The translations under genes and the position numbers were made by a program. Below the pieces are notes generated by a model. The model saw only the letters and a list, made by a program, of their open reading frames with translations. It was not told where the DNA came from and did no database searches. A DNA stretch of 64,000 nucleotides, from NCBI RefSeq assembly GCF_012275535.1, contig NZ_JAAVTK010000002.1, forward strand, positions 62,001 to 126,000, given 5' to 3'. Source of the DNA: Hymenobacter artigasi. GTDB taxonomy: Bacteria; Bacteroidota; Bacteroidia; Cytophagales; Hymenobacteraceae. How positions within the stretch are numbered: the first letter of the stretch is position 1; each line of letters starts with the position of its first letter. Below, one piece after another: positions 47,127-55,534 of this stretch.

Positions 47127-47792
47127 TTACTTCGCTATCGCCCCGCGCAGGAACTGGCAGAACGGTACCATCGCCGCAAAAACCTCCGCTACGTGGGCGC
47201 GGAAATCGGCGTGGCTCAGCACGGCCTCATCGGCCATCTGATGCGTGGCGGTGAAGCTTTTGTGCTTGAGCAACTCGATTTCGGGATGGTCGACGGAGTA
47301 GGCAGCGGGGGATTTTTTCAACTTGTCGCCGCTCATGGTATCGAAGTAGCGCCGGAAATCGGGCGCGTTCAGAATGGCTTTTAGCTCCTCGGCGCTGTAG
47401 TCGATTTCCTGTCGGATGGCGGCCAGCTGGGTTTTATCGGGCTGGTAGAATCCGCCGCCGATGAGCGTGTTGCCATTGGGGCCAATCTGCACGTAGTAGC
47501 CGGGCGTTTCAATGTCCTTGCCGCTGGCGGTGAAGTAGGCCGAAAAGTGCGTTTTGTACGGGTCCTTGTTGTTGCTGAACCGGACATCGCGGTAGATGCG
47601 GAAGATGCTTTTGCGGCCGTCGGAGCCGGCTACGCCCGGGTCGAGTTTCTGTAGTTCCTGAAACCAGAATTCGGCATCTTCCTCAAATTGCTTGCGAAGC
47701 TGGTCGTAGGTGGGCTTGCGCTCCTGGAACCAGGGCCGGTCGTTGTGTTTGGTGAGGGCAGTTAGGAAGGTGAAGAGGGGTTTGAGCTGCAT
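47127..47792 (-). CDS. DUF2461 (TIGR02453) family protein
   Basis: 221 residues spanning the DUF2461 family. Landmarks are LTKHNDRPWFQERKPTYDQL, RKSIFRIYRDVRFSNNKDPY, KTHFSAYF and PGYYVQIGPNGNTLIGGGFY. No signal peptide, so cytoplasmic. The family is widespread with no known activity. ATG at 47792. A family D palindrome begins 7 bp before the start (47799-47904) and separates it from the phosphoesterase gene on the same strand, whose stop codon the repeat supplies. Confidence 0.88.
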   Translation of the reverse strand: MQLKPLFTFLTALTKHNDRPWFQERKPTYDQLRKQFEEDAEFWFQELQKLDPGVAGSDGRKSIFRIYRDVRFSNNKDPYKTHFSAYFTASGKDIETPGYYVQIGPNGNTLIGGGFYQPDKTQLAAIRQEIDYSAEELKAILNAPDFRRYFDTMSGDKLKKSPAAYSVDHPEIELLKHKSFTATHQMADEAVLSHADFRAHVAEVFAAMVPFCQFLRGAIAK

Positions 47793-47798
47793 GGAGTT

Positions 47799-47904
47799 GT
47801 GCGGTAAGCTTTAGCTTGCCGTATCAGGTAAGGTGAAAAATGCCTTGGTTAGCGGTTGATGTTGATAACCACAACTACTTACGGCAAGCTAAAGCTTACC
47901 GCAC
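47799..47904. repeat. Palindrome with perfect 25-bp arms, family D
   Basis: Arms at 47799-47823 and 47880-47904 begin GTGCGGTAAGCTTTAGCTTG. The right arm overlaps the 3' end of the phosphoesterase gene: the codons GTG CGG TAA of that gene are the first bases of the repeat read on the minus strand. Same family as 55442-55532. Confidence 0.9.
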
Positions 47905-50379
47905 ATCGTCGTCATCTTCCTCTTCCGCCTCGTGTTTCGTTTTGGCTTCGCGCACGGCGGCGCTGCGGCGCGGGGCAGGCATACGGCTGTGCTCGCCCCG
48001 AATGGCCTGCCAGATATTCTCGTTGAAAGCCAGGTCGGGGGCGGCGTCTTCGCGGCTCAGGTCGAACTTGAGGGAGCGGCGGGCGGGGGCGTTGAAGGCG
48101 GTGTTGCGCACGTCCTGCGGGGTGGTGGCGGGGCGTGAGGTGTAGGGTTTGAAATCGGGCTTCGCGGTGAAGCAGGCCCAGAGCGGCAGGGCGGCGGCAT
48201 CGTACTGGCTCATGGGCGGCAGGCCGAGGATGAGCTCCAGCGTGCGCAGCATGCCGGAGGTGGTGTAGGCGGTGTGCACCACGGCGTGGCGGCGGATGTA
48301 GGGCCCCGCGAGGTAGGCGGTGGAGCGGTGGGCGTCGATGTGGTCGGGGCCGTTTTGGGCGTCGTCCTCCACCACCATCACCACCGATTCTTTCCAGACG
48401 GCACTTTTGGAGAGGTGCTCGATGAGGCGGCCCAGGGCCAGGTCGTTGTCGGCGGCGTAGCTCAGCGGGCTGAGCTCGCCTTTGCGGGCACCGTAGGTAT
48501 GGTCGTTGGGCAGGCGGATGATGCTGAGGTCGGGCAGTTGGTTGGCGGCCACGAGACGGTCGAAATCCTGCTCCCATATTTTTTCGCGGTCAACGTCCCG
48601 CACGTGCAGATCGAAGCCAGCGTAGGGTTCGCAAAAGTGGCCTTCGATGGCCGGCAGGCTGGCTTTGCCTTGGTACACAAACTCGCCGTAGCTGCGGTAG
48701 CTGCGGCCGGCGCGGCGGCAGTAATCCCACAGGAAGCCGTCTTTGGGCTCGGCAACTTCGCCGCGCTTGCCCTCAAAATCGTACTCGCCGCCCCGGCCGC
48801 TGTAGTTGCCGGGCCAGCTTTTCTCCACGAAATCGGTGGCGTAGGCGGCGGTGCTCCAGTTGTGGCCGTCGGCGCTCACTTCGGCATCGACGTAGAAATT
48901 ATCGAGCAGCACAAACTCCCGGGTGAGGGCGTGGTGGTTGGGCGTCACCTTGTCGGGGAAGAGGCAGAGGCTGGCATCGCCGTTGCCGGCGGGCAAATCG
49001 CCCAAAACCTGGTCGTAGGTGCGGTTTTCCTTGATGATGTAGAAGACGTGTTTGATAGGCGAGGCCTCGCCCACGCGGCGGGGTATGGGGCTGCCGGCGG
49101 GCACTTCGGGCGCAGCCTCGCGGGCTTTGGTGAAGGGCGTGTTGGCATACACCTGGGCCGAGAACGCGGCCATGGCTTTTTCGTCGGGCACGGGCAGGCG
49201 CGAGAGCGAACCCAGCAGCAGCCCGCCGATGTAGCCTTTGCCTTTTTCGCCGTCGTCGCGCACCGGGTTGGGGCCGTTGGGGTTAGGCCGGGAAGTGCTG
49301 CCTTTGCCGTTGGCAATCAGCAGCTGGTTGCCGGCCACGGCCACCGCCGTAGGGTACCATCCGGTGGGGATAAAGCCCAACGGCCGGCTGGCGGCGGCAT
49401 CGCGCACGTCGAACACGGCCAGGCAGTTGTTGTCGGCGTTGGCGATAAACAGCTGGCTGTCATCGGCGTTCAGGGCCAAGCCATCGGGGGTGCTGCCGGC
49501 GGGCGAGGCGGGAAACAGGGCCGTGTTGAGCGTTTCGGTCACGCGGCCAAGGCGGGTATCAATCACCGAAACCGAGTTGCTGTTGGCATTGGCCACGAAC
49601 AGGCGGCGGCCGTCGCGGGTCAGCACCAGGTCGTTGGGGTGGCTTTCGACGGGAATTGAAGCCAGCATCTGCTGTTTTTCCACATCGTAAACCGCCACCG
49701 CGTGGCCGCCCCAGAGCGTGATGTAAAGCCGGGCGCCGTCGGGGCTAAGCCGGGTGCCGTAGGCTTCGGCCGGCAGCCGGAGGGTGCGCAGGATGCGGCG
49801 CGTTTTCAGGTCGAAGGTGTAGAGCGAATTATCCTCCCGCGTCACGGCGTAGAGCACGTTGCGGCGGCCATCGACGGCGAGGCCGGCCACGCCGATTTTC
49901 TGCTTGGGCCATTTTGCGCCCAGCACCAAAGCACTGTCAGGCAGCAGCTTCCGGCCTTCAATCCGGAAGCAGTGAATACGATTGTGCTGCCCGCCGGAGG
50001 CGTAAAGCGTGCGGCCATCGGGCGCGAAAGACAGGCCGGCCCAGGCGGCCGGCACCACGCGGGTATCGAGCACCTGGCCGGTGGCGGCATCGAGGAGCTG
50101 CACCGAGTTTTCGCCCCAGCCGGCATTGGTCACGGCGGCCAGGCGGCCGTCGGGGCTGGTTTCGAGGCTCAGGGGGAGGTCGCCGAGGGGCGTGGTGGTG
50201 CCGGCGGGGCTGAGTTTCCAGCCGTTGGAAAGCAGCGTCTGGATGGTGCCGGCAATGGGGCCGGGCAGCACACCGGGCGCTTCGGGCGCGGCCTGGGTGC
50301 TGGGGTGGCCAGAGCAGCCAAGCAGCGCCAGCAACGGCAAGAAGAGGGCGAGGCGGCGGGATGTAAAGGGAATCAGCAT
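47896..50379 (-). CDS. YncE-type propeller fused to phosphoesterase-family domain, lipoprotein
   Basis: 827 residues from the ATG at 50379, where a lipoprotein signal begins (MLIPFTSRRLALFLPLLALL, then GCSGHPS with a lipidated Cys). Residues about 60-400 are a YncE-like seven-bladed propeller (LSFAPDGRTLYASGGQHNRI, LFVANANSNSVSVIDTRLG). From about 445 a phosphoesterase/alkaline-phosphatase-fold domain follows (KHVFYIIKENRTYDQVLGDL, DNFYVDAEVSADGHNWSTAA, VVMVVEDDAQNGPDHIDAHR). Such fusions are common in Bacteroidota and Acidobacteria; the substrate is unknown. The acidic C-terminus (EEEDDDDVR) ends in a stop codon provided by a palindromic repeat. Confidence 0.88.
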   Translation of the reverse strand: MLIPFTSRRLALFLPLLALLGCSGHPSTQAAPEAPGVLPGPIAGTIQTLLSNGWKLSPAGTTTPLGDLPLSLETSPDGRLAAVTNAGWGENSVQLLDAATGQVLDTRVVPAAWAGLSFAPDGRTLYASGGQHNRIHCFRIEGRKLLPDSALVLGAKWPKQKIGVAGLAVDGRRNVLYAVTREDNSLYTFDLKTRRILRTLRLPAEAYGTRLSPDGARLYITLWGGHAVAVYDVEKQQMLASIPVESHPNDLVLTRDGRRLFVANANSNSVSVIDTRLGRVTETLNTALFPASPAGSTPDGLALNADDSQLFIANADNNCLAVFDVRDAAASRPLGFIPTGWYPTAVAVAGNQLLIANGKGSTSRPNPNGPNPVRDDGEKGKGYIGGLLLGSLSRLPVPDEKAMAAFSAQVYANTPFTKAREAAPEVPAGSPIPRRVGEASPIKHVFYIIKENRTYDQVLGDLPAGNGDASLCLFPDKVTPNHHALTREFVLLDNFYVDAEVSADGHNWSTAAYATDFVEKSWPGNYSGRGGEYDFEGKRGEVAEPKDGFLWDYCRRAGRSYRSYGEFVYQGKASLPAIEGHFCEPYAGFDLHVRDVDREKIWEQDFDRLVAANQLPDLSIIRLPNDHTYGARKGELSPLSYAADNDLALGRLIEHLSKSAVWKESVVMVVEDDAQNGPDHIDAHRSTAYLAGPYIRRHAVVHTAYTTSGMLRTLELILGLPPMSQYDAAALPLWACFTAKPDFKPYTSRPATTPQDVRNTAFNAPARRSLKFDLSREDAAPDLAFNENIWQAIRGEHSRMPAPRRSAAVREAKTKHEAEEEDDDDVR

Positions 50380-50557
50380 AAGCAAGCGGCCGGACGCAGG
50401 AACAACCACGCCAGCCGCCGCGAAGGTAGCGGACGGGCCGCGCCGCGCCCATTACGCGGGCGTTACGGATGCGGTGCCTGAACTTTTATCAAGCGCATAA
50501 AATAGAAACTCCTGAATGCCGTTGTAGCCGCATTCCTATTCATTCCGGTTTGTTTCT

Positions 50558-51319
50558 ATGCTGCGTCGACTCTCGTGTTGCGTGCTTCTGCTATTGCCCG
50601 TTTTTCAGCTGCTGGCCCAGTCCTGCACCCCACCCGCCGAGGGACAGTCCGGCCCGAACCCGGCCGATTTCTGGCGGCAGCAGCGGCTGTTTCCCCGGGT
50701 GCGGGCAGCCGAAGCTACGGCTGGCCCGGCCGTGGCCAGCCGGTTGCGCACCCACTACCTCGACCCGCGCCGACTGGAAATTATGTTCCGCCTCGTGAAA
50801 ACCCGCGTGGAGCTGGAAGTGTGGGCGCGCAACCGGGGCGGCGGGCCATTTGAACTGCTGCACGCCTACCCGTTGGCGGCCACCTCGGGCACGCTCGGCC
50901 CCAAGCGCCGCGCCGGCGACTACCAGGTGCCGGAGGGCTTTTATGAAATCGACCGCTTCAACCCCAACAGCAATTTCCTCCTCTCGCTGGGCCTCAACTA
51001 CCCCAATGCCGCCGATTTGGCGCTGGGCGAGCCCAATCCCGGCGGCGACATTTTCATCCACGGCGGCGCGGCCAGCGTTGGCTGCCTGCCCATCACCGAT
51101 GCCGGCATCGAGGAAGTGTACCTGCTGGCCATCACGGCCCGGGCGGCGGGGCAGGCGGTGATTCCGGTGCACATTTTCCCGTTTCCAATCACCGAAGTAG
51201 AGCTGGCTAGGCACGCCACCAGCCCGCACCTCATCTTCTGGCGGGGTCTGATGCCGGGCTATGCTCATTTTGAAAAGCAGCATGAGCCGGCGGAACTGAT
51301 GGAGCTGGCCGTGAAGTAG
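50558..51319 (+). CDS. L,D-transpeptidase (YafK/YkuD type)
   Basis: 253 residues, signal peptide at 1-21 (MLRRLSCCVLLLLPVFQLLA). The catalytic domain has the signature DIFIHGGAASVGCLPITD, with His168 and nucleophile Cys176; GDYQVPEGFYEIDRFNPNSN is the conserved upstream part. The family cross-links or trims peptidoglycan, or attaches proteins to it, through L,D bonds. Located in the periplasm. It starts about 180 bp from the divergent phosphoesterase gene and is followed after 28 bp by the GT87 gene. Confidence 0.9.
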   Translation: MLRRLSCCVLLLLPVFQLLAQSCTPPAEGQSGPNPADFWRQQRLFPRVRAAEATAGPAVASRLRTHYLDPRRLEIMFRLVKTRVELEVWARNRGGGPFELLHAYPLAATSGTLGPKRRAGDYQVPEGFYEIDRFNPNSNFLLSLGLNYPNAADLALGEPNPGGDIFIHGGAASVGCLPITDAGIEEVYLLAITARAAGQAVIPVHIFPFPITEVELARHATSPHLIFWRGLMPGYAHFEKQHEPAELMELAVK

Positions 51320-51347
51320 CGCGAACTTTAGCTGCTACCTTGCTGCC

Positions 51348-52706
51348 GTGCCGCGTTTCCTCCTGCTTTTCCTGGCCCTTATTGCCCTGTTCAACGTTAG
51401 CCGCGTGCTGCGCGAACCCCGCCCCGATGCGGACCGGCCCATGGATTTCCGCACCTGCTACGTGGGCCAGCAGGTGCTGCGCCAGGGCGAAAACCCCTAC
51501 GATAACGCAGTGCTGAAAGCCGGCTGGCAGCGCATCGTTCAGCAAGAGAATATAGTTAGCCGCACCCAGCCGGGGCTGCCCAACCTGCCGTTTCTGTACC
51601 CACCGTGGGCGGCGGGGCTGTTCGGCGGCACCATTGGCCAGCTGCCTTATGCGCTGGCGTGGCCGCTGTGGTACGGGCTGGCCCTGCTGAGTCTGGTGCT
51701 GCTGGCCAGGCTGTGGCCCAAAGCGCTGCACATTGAAAATGCGGATACGGTGCCGTGGTGGCATTTTCTGCTGGCCGCCGTGGCGCTGAAAGGCACCGTA
51801 CCGGCCCTGCTCACCGGCCAGCCCACGTTTGCGGCGCTGGCGCTGGGCGTGGGCGCGCTGGCGGTGGGCGGCGGGGTGAAACGGTCTTTTGATGGCACCG
51901 ACACCACCGGCAAACCAACGGCGGCAACCGCTCCGAAAGAAGCAACAGCTACCCCAGCCGCCCAAAAAAATCCGCTCTGGACGCCGATAATAGCGGGCGT
52001 ATTGCTAGGCCTGGCCGCGTTCAAAGTCACCCTGCTCCTGCCCTTTGCCGCGTGGTTTCTCTGGAAAAAGCAGTGGCTGACGCTGGCCGTGGCCGCTGCC
52101 GTAGTGGCGCTGCTGAGTGCGGTGGCGTTCTACTGGGCCGCTTTTCCAGCGGGGTTATTGCCCACCTACCAGCACCTGGTGGCGCAGGTGCGCGCCCAGT
52201 CCTTCGACCCCGCCGACCCCGATTACCCCCTCACCCAGGGCCTGACGCTGCGCCTGGAACTGGCCAACGTGCTGGAATGGCTGCGCCCCGGCAGTAGCCC
52301 CTGGCACCTGCTGCTGCACGGCGCGCTGTGGCTGGCGGCCGGCCTGCGGCTGCTATGGCTCCGGCGGCAGCGGCGGCAGCGGCGGCTGGCCGATTGGCAC
52401 CTGTTTCTGGTCCTGAGCACGCTCACGCTGCTCACCACCTACCACCTGTACTACGATGCCATTCTACTGCTGCCGCTGCTGCTGTTCAGCCGGTACCTGC
52501 CGCGCCGGTTGCAGTGGTGGCTGCTGGTATTCATGCTGCCGCTGCTGCTGCCGCTCAATGGCATTGCGCTGGCGCTGGGCAACCCGGTGGGGCTGCACGT
52601 TCTGTATTTCCTGCCGCCCCTGGGGCTGCTGGGGGTGCTGGGGCTGTTGCTGGCGCGGCCCCTTCACCTCACCCCCGGCCCCTCTCCCGCGGAGAGGGGA
52701 GCCTGA
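51348..52706 (+). CDS. GT87-family membrane glycosyltransferase
   Basis: 452 residues, GTG start at 51348. About ten membrane helices. The first loop has the Asp-containing segment RPMDFRTCYVGQQVLRQGEN followed by PYDN, typical of polyprenyl-phosphate-mannose-dependent GT87/DUF2029 enzymes. LPFLYPPWAAGLFG and LLTTYHLYYDAILLLPLLL are other family features. A hydrophilic insert (about 178-208) is Thr/Ala/Lys-rich. The last 14 or so residues (HLTPGPSPAERGA) are translated from the family A palindrome at 52664-52770, which also gives the TGA stop, so the natural C-terminus has been replaced. Confidence 0.85.
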   Translation: MPRFLLLFLALIALFNVSRVLREPRPDADRPMDFRTCYVGQQVLRQGENPYDNAVLKAGWQRIVQQENIVSRTQPGLPNLPFLYPPWAAGLFGGTIGQLPYALAWPLWYGLALLSLVLLARLWPKALHIENADTVPWWHFLLAAVALKGTVPALLTGQPTFAALALGVGALAVGGGVKRSFDGTDTTGKPTAATAPKEATATPAAQKNPLWTPIIAGVLLGLAAFKVTLLLPFAAWFLWKKQWLTLAVAAAVVALLSAVAFYWAAFPAGLLPTYQHLVAQVRAQSFDPADPDYPLTQGLTLRLELANVLEWLRPGSSPWHLLLHGALWLAAGLRLLWLRRQRRQRRLADWHLFLVLSTLTLLTTYHLYYDAILLLPLLLFSRYLPRRLQWWLLVFMLPLLLPLNGIALALGNPVGLHVLYFLPPLGLLGVLGLLLARPLHLTPGPSPAERGA

Positions 52707-52770
52707 CGATTGCAACCGGCTGTACCGCCGTGGCTCCCCTCTCCGCGGGAGAGGGGCCGGGGGTGAGGTT
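52664..52770. repeat. Palindromic repeat, family A, forming the end of the GT87 gene
   Basis: Starts TTCACCTCACCCCCGGCC, with inner arms CCCTCTCCCGCGGAGAGGGG and ends GGGGTGAGGTT. The GT87 reading frame enters it at 52664 and stops at 52704-52706 within the left half. Same family as 18226, 20775 and 23924. Confidence 0.9.
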
Positions 52771-52827
52771 ACACCATCCGGCACGGTTTTTTCGTTTACG
52801 CCGCATTACCATACGCTTCTATTGCCC

Positions 52828-53925
52828 ATGAAACGCTTTTTTCTTGCCCTGCTCCCACTGCTGCTCACCATGGCGGCCCGCGCCCAGCGCCCTACCGACA
52901 TCTGGTATTTCGGCCAGCAGGCCGGCCTCACCTTTGCCGATGGCAACACGCCCAAGCCCCTGAACGACGGCAAGATGAGCACCTACGAGGGCTGCGCCGT
53001 AGCCACTACGGCCAAGGGCGAGCTGCTCTTTTACACCAACGGCGAAACCGTGTGGAACCGCAAGCACCAGCCCATGCCCAACGGCCGCCAGCTGATGGGC
53101 AGCGGCAGCAGCACCCAATCGGCCCTCATCGTGCCCGACCCGGGTTCGGGCAACATCTTCTATATCTTCACGGTAGCCCCGCAGGGCACGCCCAACGGCC
53201 TGCGCTATTCGATAGTGGACATGACCCGCGCCGATGGTTTCGGCGACCTGCCCCGCGTGAACCTGCTGCTCATTCAGCCGGTGGCCGAAAAGCTGGCCGC
53301 CGTGCGCCACGCCAACGGCCGCGATACCTGGATAGTGGCCCACCGCTGGAACTCCAACGCCTTCGTGAGCTACCTCGTCACGGCCGACGGTGTATCGGCC
53401 AAGCCGCTGATGAGCAACGTGGGCAGCATGAACGCCGGCCCCGGCCGCAATGCCATCGGCGCGCTCAAGTTTTCGCCCGATGGCAAGCACCTGGCCGCCG
53501 CGCTATGGAAAGAAACCAACAAGTTCGAGGTGTATGATTTCGACCGCAGCACCGGCAAGGTGAGCAACCCGCGCGGCTTCGGGCCTTACGCCGAGGCCTA
53601 CGGCGTCGAATTTTCGCCCGATGGCAAGTTTGTGTACGGCACCTGCAACGGCGTGGGCGGCGGCGAAACCCAGATTTGGCAGTTCGATTTAGCCAAGAAG
53701 CCTGCTCCACCGGTGCTGGTGGGCAAGTCGGCCAATCGCAAAATCGGGGCGCTCCAGCTCGGGCCGGATGGCCGCATCTACGTGGCCCGCGAGGACAACC
53801 CCAACCTCGGCGTTATCGAGCAGCCCAACGTGGCCGGCAAGGACTGCAAGTACGTGGACGAGGGGTTGAAGCTGGGCGGCCGGCGCAGCAAGCTAGGCCT
53901 GCCCGCGTTTGTGGTAGTGCCGTAG
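52828..53925 (+). CDS. Exported propeller protein (gliding/T9SS-associated N-terminal type)
   Basis: 365 residues from the ATG at 52828 with signal peptide MKRFFLALLPLLLTMAARAQ. The opening RPTDIWYFGQQAGLTFADG and TYEGCAVATTAKGELLFYTN are seen at the start of large T9SS type B proteins. The rest is a seven-bladed propeller (IGALKFSPDGKHLAAALWKE, YGVEFSPDGKFVYGTCNGVG, IGALQLGPDGRIYVAREDNP). The PKD repeats and C-terminal sorting domain that usually follow are missing; the protein ends with LPAFVVVP. It may be a periplasmic stand-alone version. A long open frame upstream is repeat-derived and was not used. Confidence 0.8.
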   Translation: MKRFFLALLPLLLTMAARAQRPTDIWYFGQQAGLTFADGNTPKPLNDGKMSTYEGCAVATTAKGELLFYTNGETVWNRKHQPMPNGRQLMGSGSSTQSALIVPDPGSGNIFYIFTVAPQGTPNGLRYSIVDMTRADGFGDLPRVNLLLIQPVAEKLAAVRHANGRDTWIVAHRWNSNAFVSYLVTADGVSAKPLMSNVGSMNAGPGRNAIGALKFSPDGKHLAAALWKETNKFEVYDFDRSTGKVSNPRGFGPYAEAYGVEFSPDGKFVYGTCNGVGGGETQIWQFDLAKKPAPPVLVGKSANRKIGALQLGPDGRIYVAREDNPNLGVIEQPNVAGKDCKYVDEGLKLGGRRSKLGLPAFVVVP

Positions 53926-53931
53926 AACAAC

Positions 53932-53988
53932 GGAGAAAAAGAGAACGTCATGCCGAGCTGCGCTCGGCATGACGTTCTCTTTTTCTCC
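53932..53988. terminator. Bidirectional terminator palindrome, family B core
   Basis: Perfect 26-bp arms (53932-53957 and 53963-53988) with a 5-nt loop; the outer part is GGAGAAAAAGAG / CTCTTTTTCTCC and the inner part is the family B core AACGTCATGCCGAG. It lies between convergent stops at 53925 and 53998, so both genes can end here. Confidence 0.92.
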
Positions 53989-53997
53989 TCTACCCCC

Positions 53998-55431
53998 TTA
54001 ATTCGAGCTGCCAATTTTGAAGCGCAACACGCCAAACGCTACCGAGCTATAAGGCGAGTCTTCGCTGAGCAGGCCCAACACGTCGCGGGTGCTGATGCCG
54101 GCTTCCCATACCGGCGAAACCAGCGTGAGGCCCAGCGGCAGGCTCTTGCCGTAGCCCGCGCCGCTCGTGACGCCGCTGCTCAGCTTCAGCCAGCTCAGGG
54201 GTTTGTAGTCGAGGCCGAGGCCTACGAAGGTGGTGGTGAGGTTGCCGGCCACCTTGTTGAGGGGCGCGGTTACGTCGAGGCCGGCTTCGAAGAACTTGTT
54301 GAGGCGCACGCCGCCGCCCAGACGCAGCTTGGCGGGCAGGGCGGCGGTGCGCTCCTTGGCGGTGGTGTAAGTGAAGAGGTTTTGCTTATCGGTATCGAAC
54401 TGATTGCTGATTTCCTTGAACACGTTGTAGGTTTCGACGCCGGTAGAGGCCGTTTGCTGGAGCTTCTGGTCGGAAGCTTCGAGCACGTTGGCGGTCCAGG
54501 TCATCGAGCCCATGTCCGTTACGGAAGCGCCGAAGCGGAATATTTTGCCGATTTCGGCCGACAAGCCGGCGTCGAAGCCGTTGCCGTGGCCCACCGGCTT
54601 CAGTCCCGAACCCGACTCGTAGTTGAAGTTGGGATTGCTGGCCAGCGCGCCGTAGTTGATGCTGAACACCGGCGAGAACGCCGTGTAGGCCGTCAGGTCG
54701 CCGCCGTTCACCCGGATATCGGCAATGCCGATGCCCTGGATGTAGCGGTAGCCCGCCCCCAGCGCCAGCTTCAGGCCGTTGTTGTGGTACACCTGAATGC
54801 CGTAGGCCACGTTGAACTCGTTGGTCACGGCCATCTGAATGCTGGTTCCGTCGAGCACCGTGGAAATAAGCGGCGCGTTGGGGTTGGTGGGCGTGGGCGC
54901 GCCGCTGGTGTTGGGCGTGGGGTAATACTGCTTCACCACGGCGGCATTCTGGCCGTTGATGATGATGTCGGCGGCGTTGCGGTTGAGGGCCAGGTGGCCG
55001 CCAACGCGCTGCCGGCTGCTGAACGCCAGGCCACCCAGGCCGTTGGGCAGCGTTACGGCCAGGCCGAAGAGGTTGGTATCGACATTGAAGTTCAGCACGT
55101 TGTCGCCGGAGAGCTGATTAACCAGCGTGGCTTTTTCGGCGGCCCCGATGCTCTGGCTGCCGTCGTAGATGATGTGCTTGAAGGTGGTTTTGCTCAGCGA
55201 CTGCGAGCCGATGCCCGCCCCTACTTCGCCGATGGTGAAGGCCACCCGGAAATTGGTGCTGCGGCCCAGGTTGGCGGGGTTGATGCCGATGGCCTGGTAG
55301 TCGCTGGCGAAGGTGTTGATGACGCCGCCCCGGCCCGTGGCCGAGAAGTTGCTCAGCTCGTTTTGGGCGAAAGCCGTGGCGGGCAGGGCCAGCCCAGCGG
55401 CCAGCGATAAGAAGCGGAGAGATGGTTTCAT
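53998..55431 (-). CDS. DUF5723 outer-membrane barrel protein
   Basis: 477 residues. Signal peptide MKPSLRFLSLAAGLALPATA with FAQ at the cleavage site. The mature part is a FadL-like barrel with the DUF5723 start (FASDYQAIGINPANLGRSTN), LGLAVTLPNGLGGLAFSSRQ-type strands and a C-terminal VAFGVLRFKIGSSN. It is predicted to sit in the outer membrane; the ligand is unknown. It is divergent from meaB and the 103 bp between the starts is almost entirely a family D palindrome. Convergent with the propeller gene. Confidence 0.85.
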   Translation of the reverse strand: MKPSLRFLSLAAGLALPATAFAQNELSNFSATGRGGVINTFASDYQAIGINPANLGRSTNFRVAFTIGEVGAGIGSQSLSKTTFKHIIYDGSQSIGAAEKATLVNQLSGDNVLNFNVDTNLFGLAVTLPNGLGGLAFSSRQRVGGHLALNRNAADIIINGQNAAVVKQYYPTPNTSGAPTPTNPNAPLISTVLDGTSIQMAVTNEFNVAYGIQVYHNNGLKLALGAGYRYIQGIGIADIRVNGGDLTAYTAFSPVFSINYGALASNPNFNYESGSGLKPVGHGNGFDAGLSAEIGKIFRFGASVTDMGSMTWTANVLEASDQKLQQTASTGVETYNVFKEISNQFDTDKQNLFTYTTAKERTAALPAKLRLGGGVRLNKFFEAGLDVTAPLNKVAGNLTTTFVGLGLDYKPLSWLKLSSGVTSGAGYGKSLPLGLTLVSPVWEAGISTRDVLGLLSEDSPYSSVAFGVLRFKIGSSN

Positions 55432-55441
55432 AGGGCGAGAA

Positions 55442-55532
55442 TGTGCGGTAAGCTTTAGCTTGCCGGTTAATTGTTGGAAAACGGGCCAACGCCGGCCCCA
55501 AAGTTAATCGGCAAGCGGAAGCTTACCGCACA
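55442..55532. repeat. Palindromic repeat, family D, in a divergent promoter gap
   Basis: Arms at 55442-55470 and 55504-55532 start TGTGCGGTAAGCTTTAGCTT (a few mismatches in the right arm), with a 33-bp loop. It fills the gap between the DUF5723 start (55431) and the meaB start (55535). This is the one copy placed 5' of both neighbours rather than at a gene end. Confidence 0.88.
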
Positions 55533-55534
55533 AA

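Noticed and set aside
52456..52827. Upstream extension of the propeller gene at 52828
   Set aside because: It runs through the GT87 gene in another frame and through the family A repeat; the signal peptide begins at 52828.
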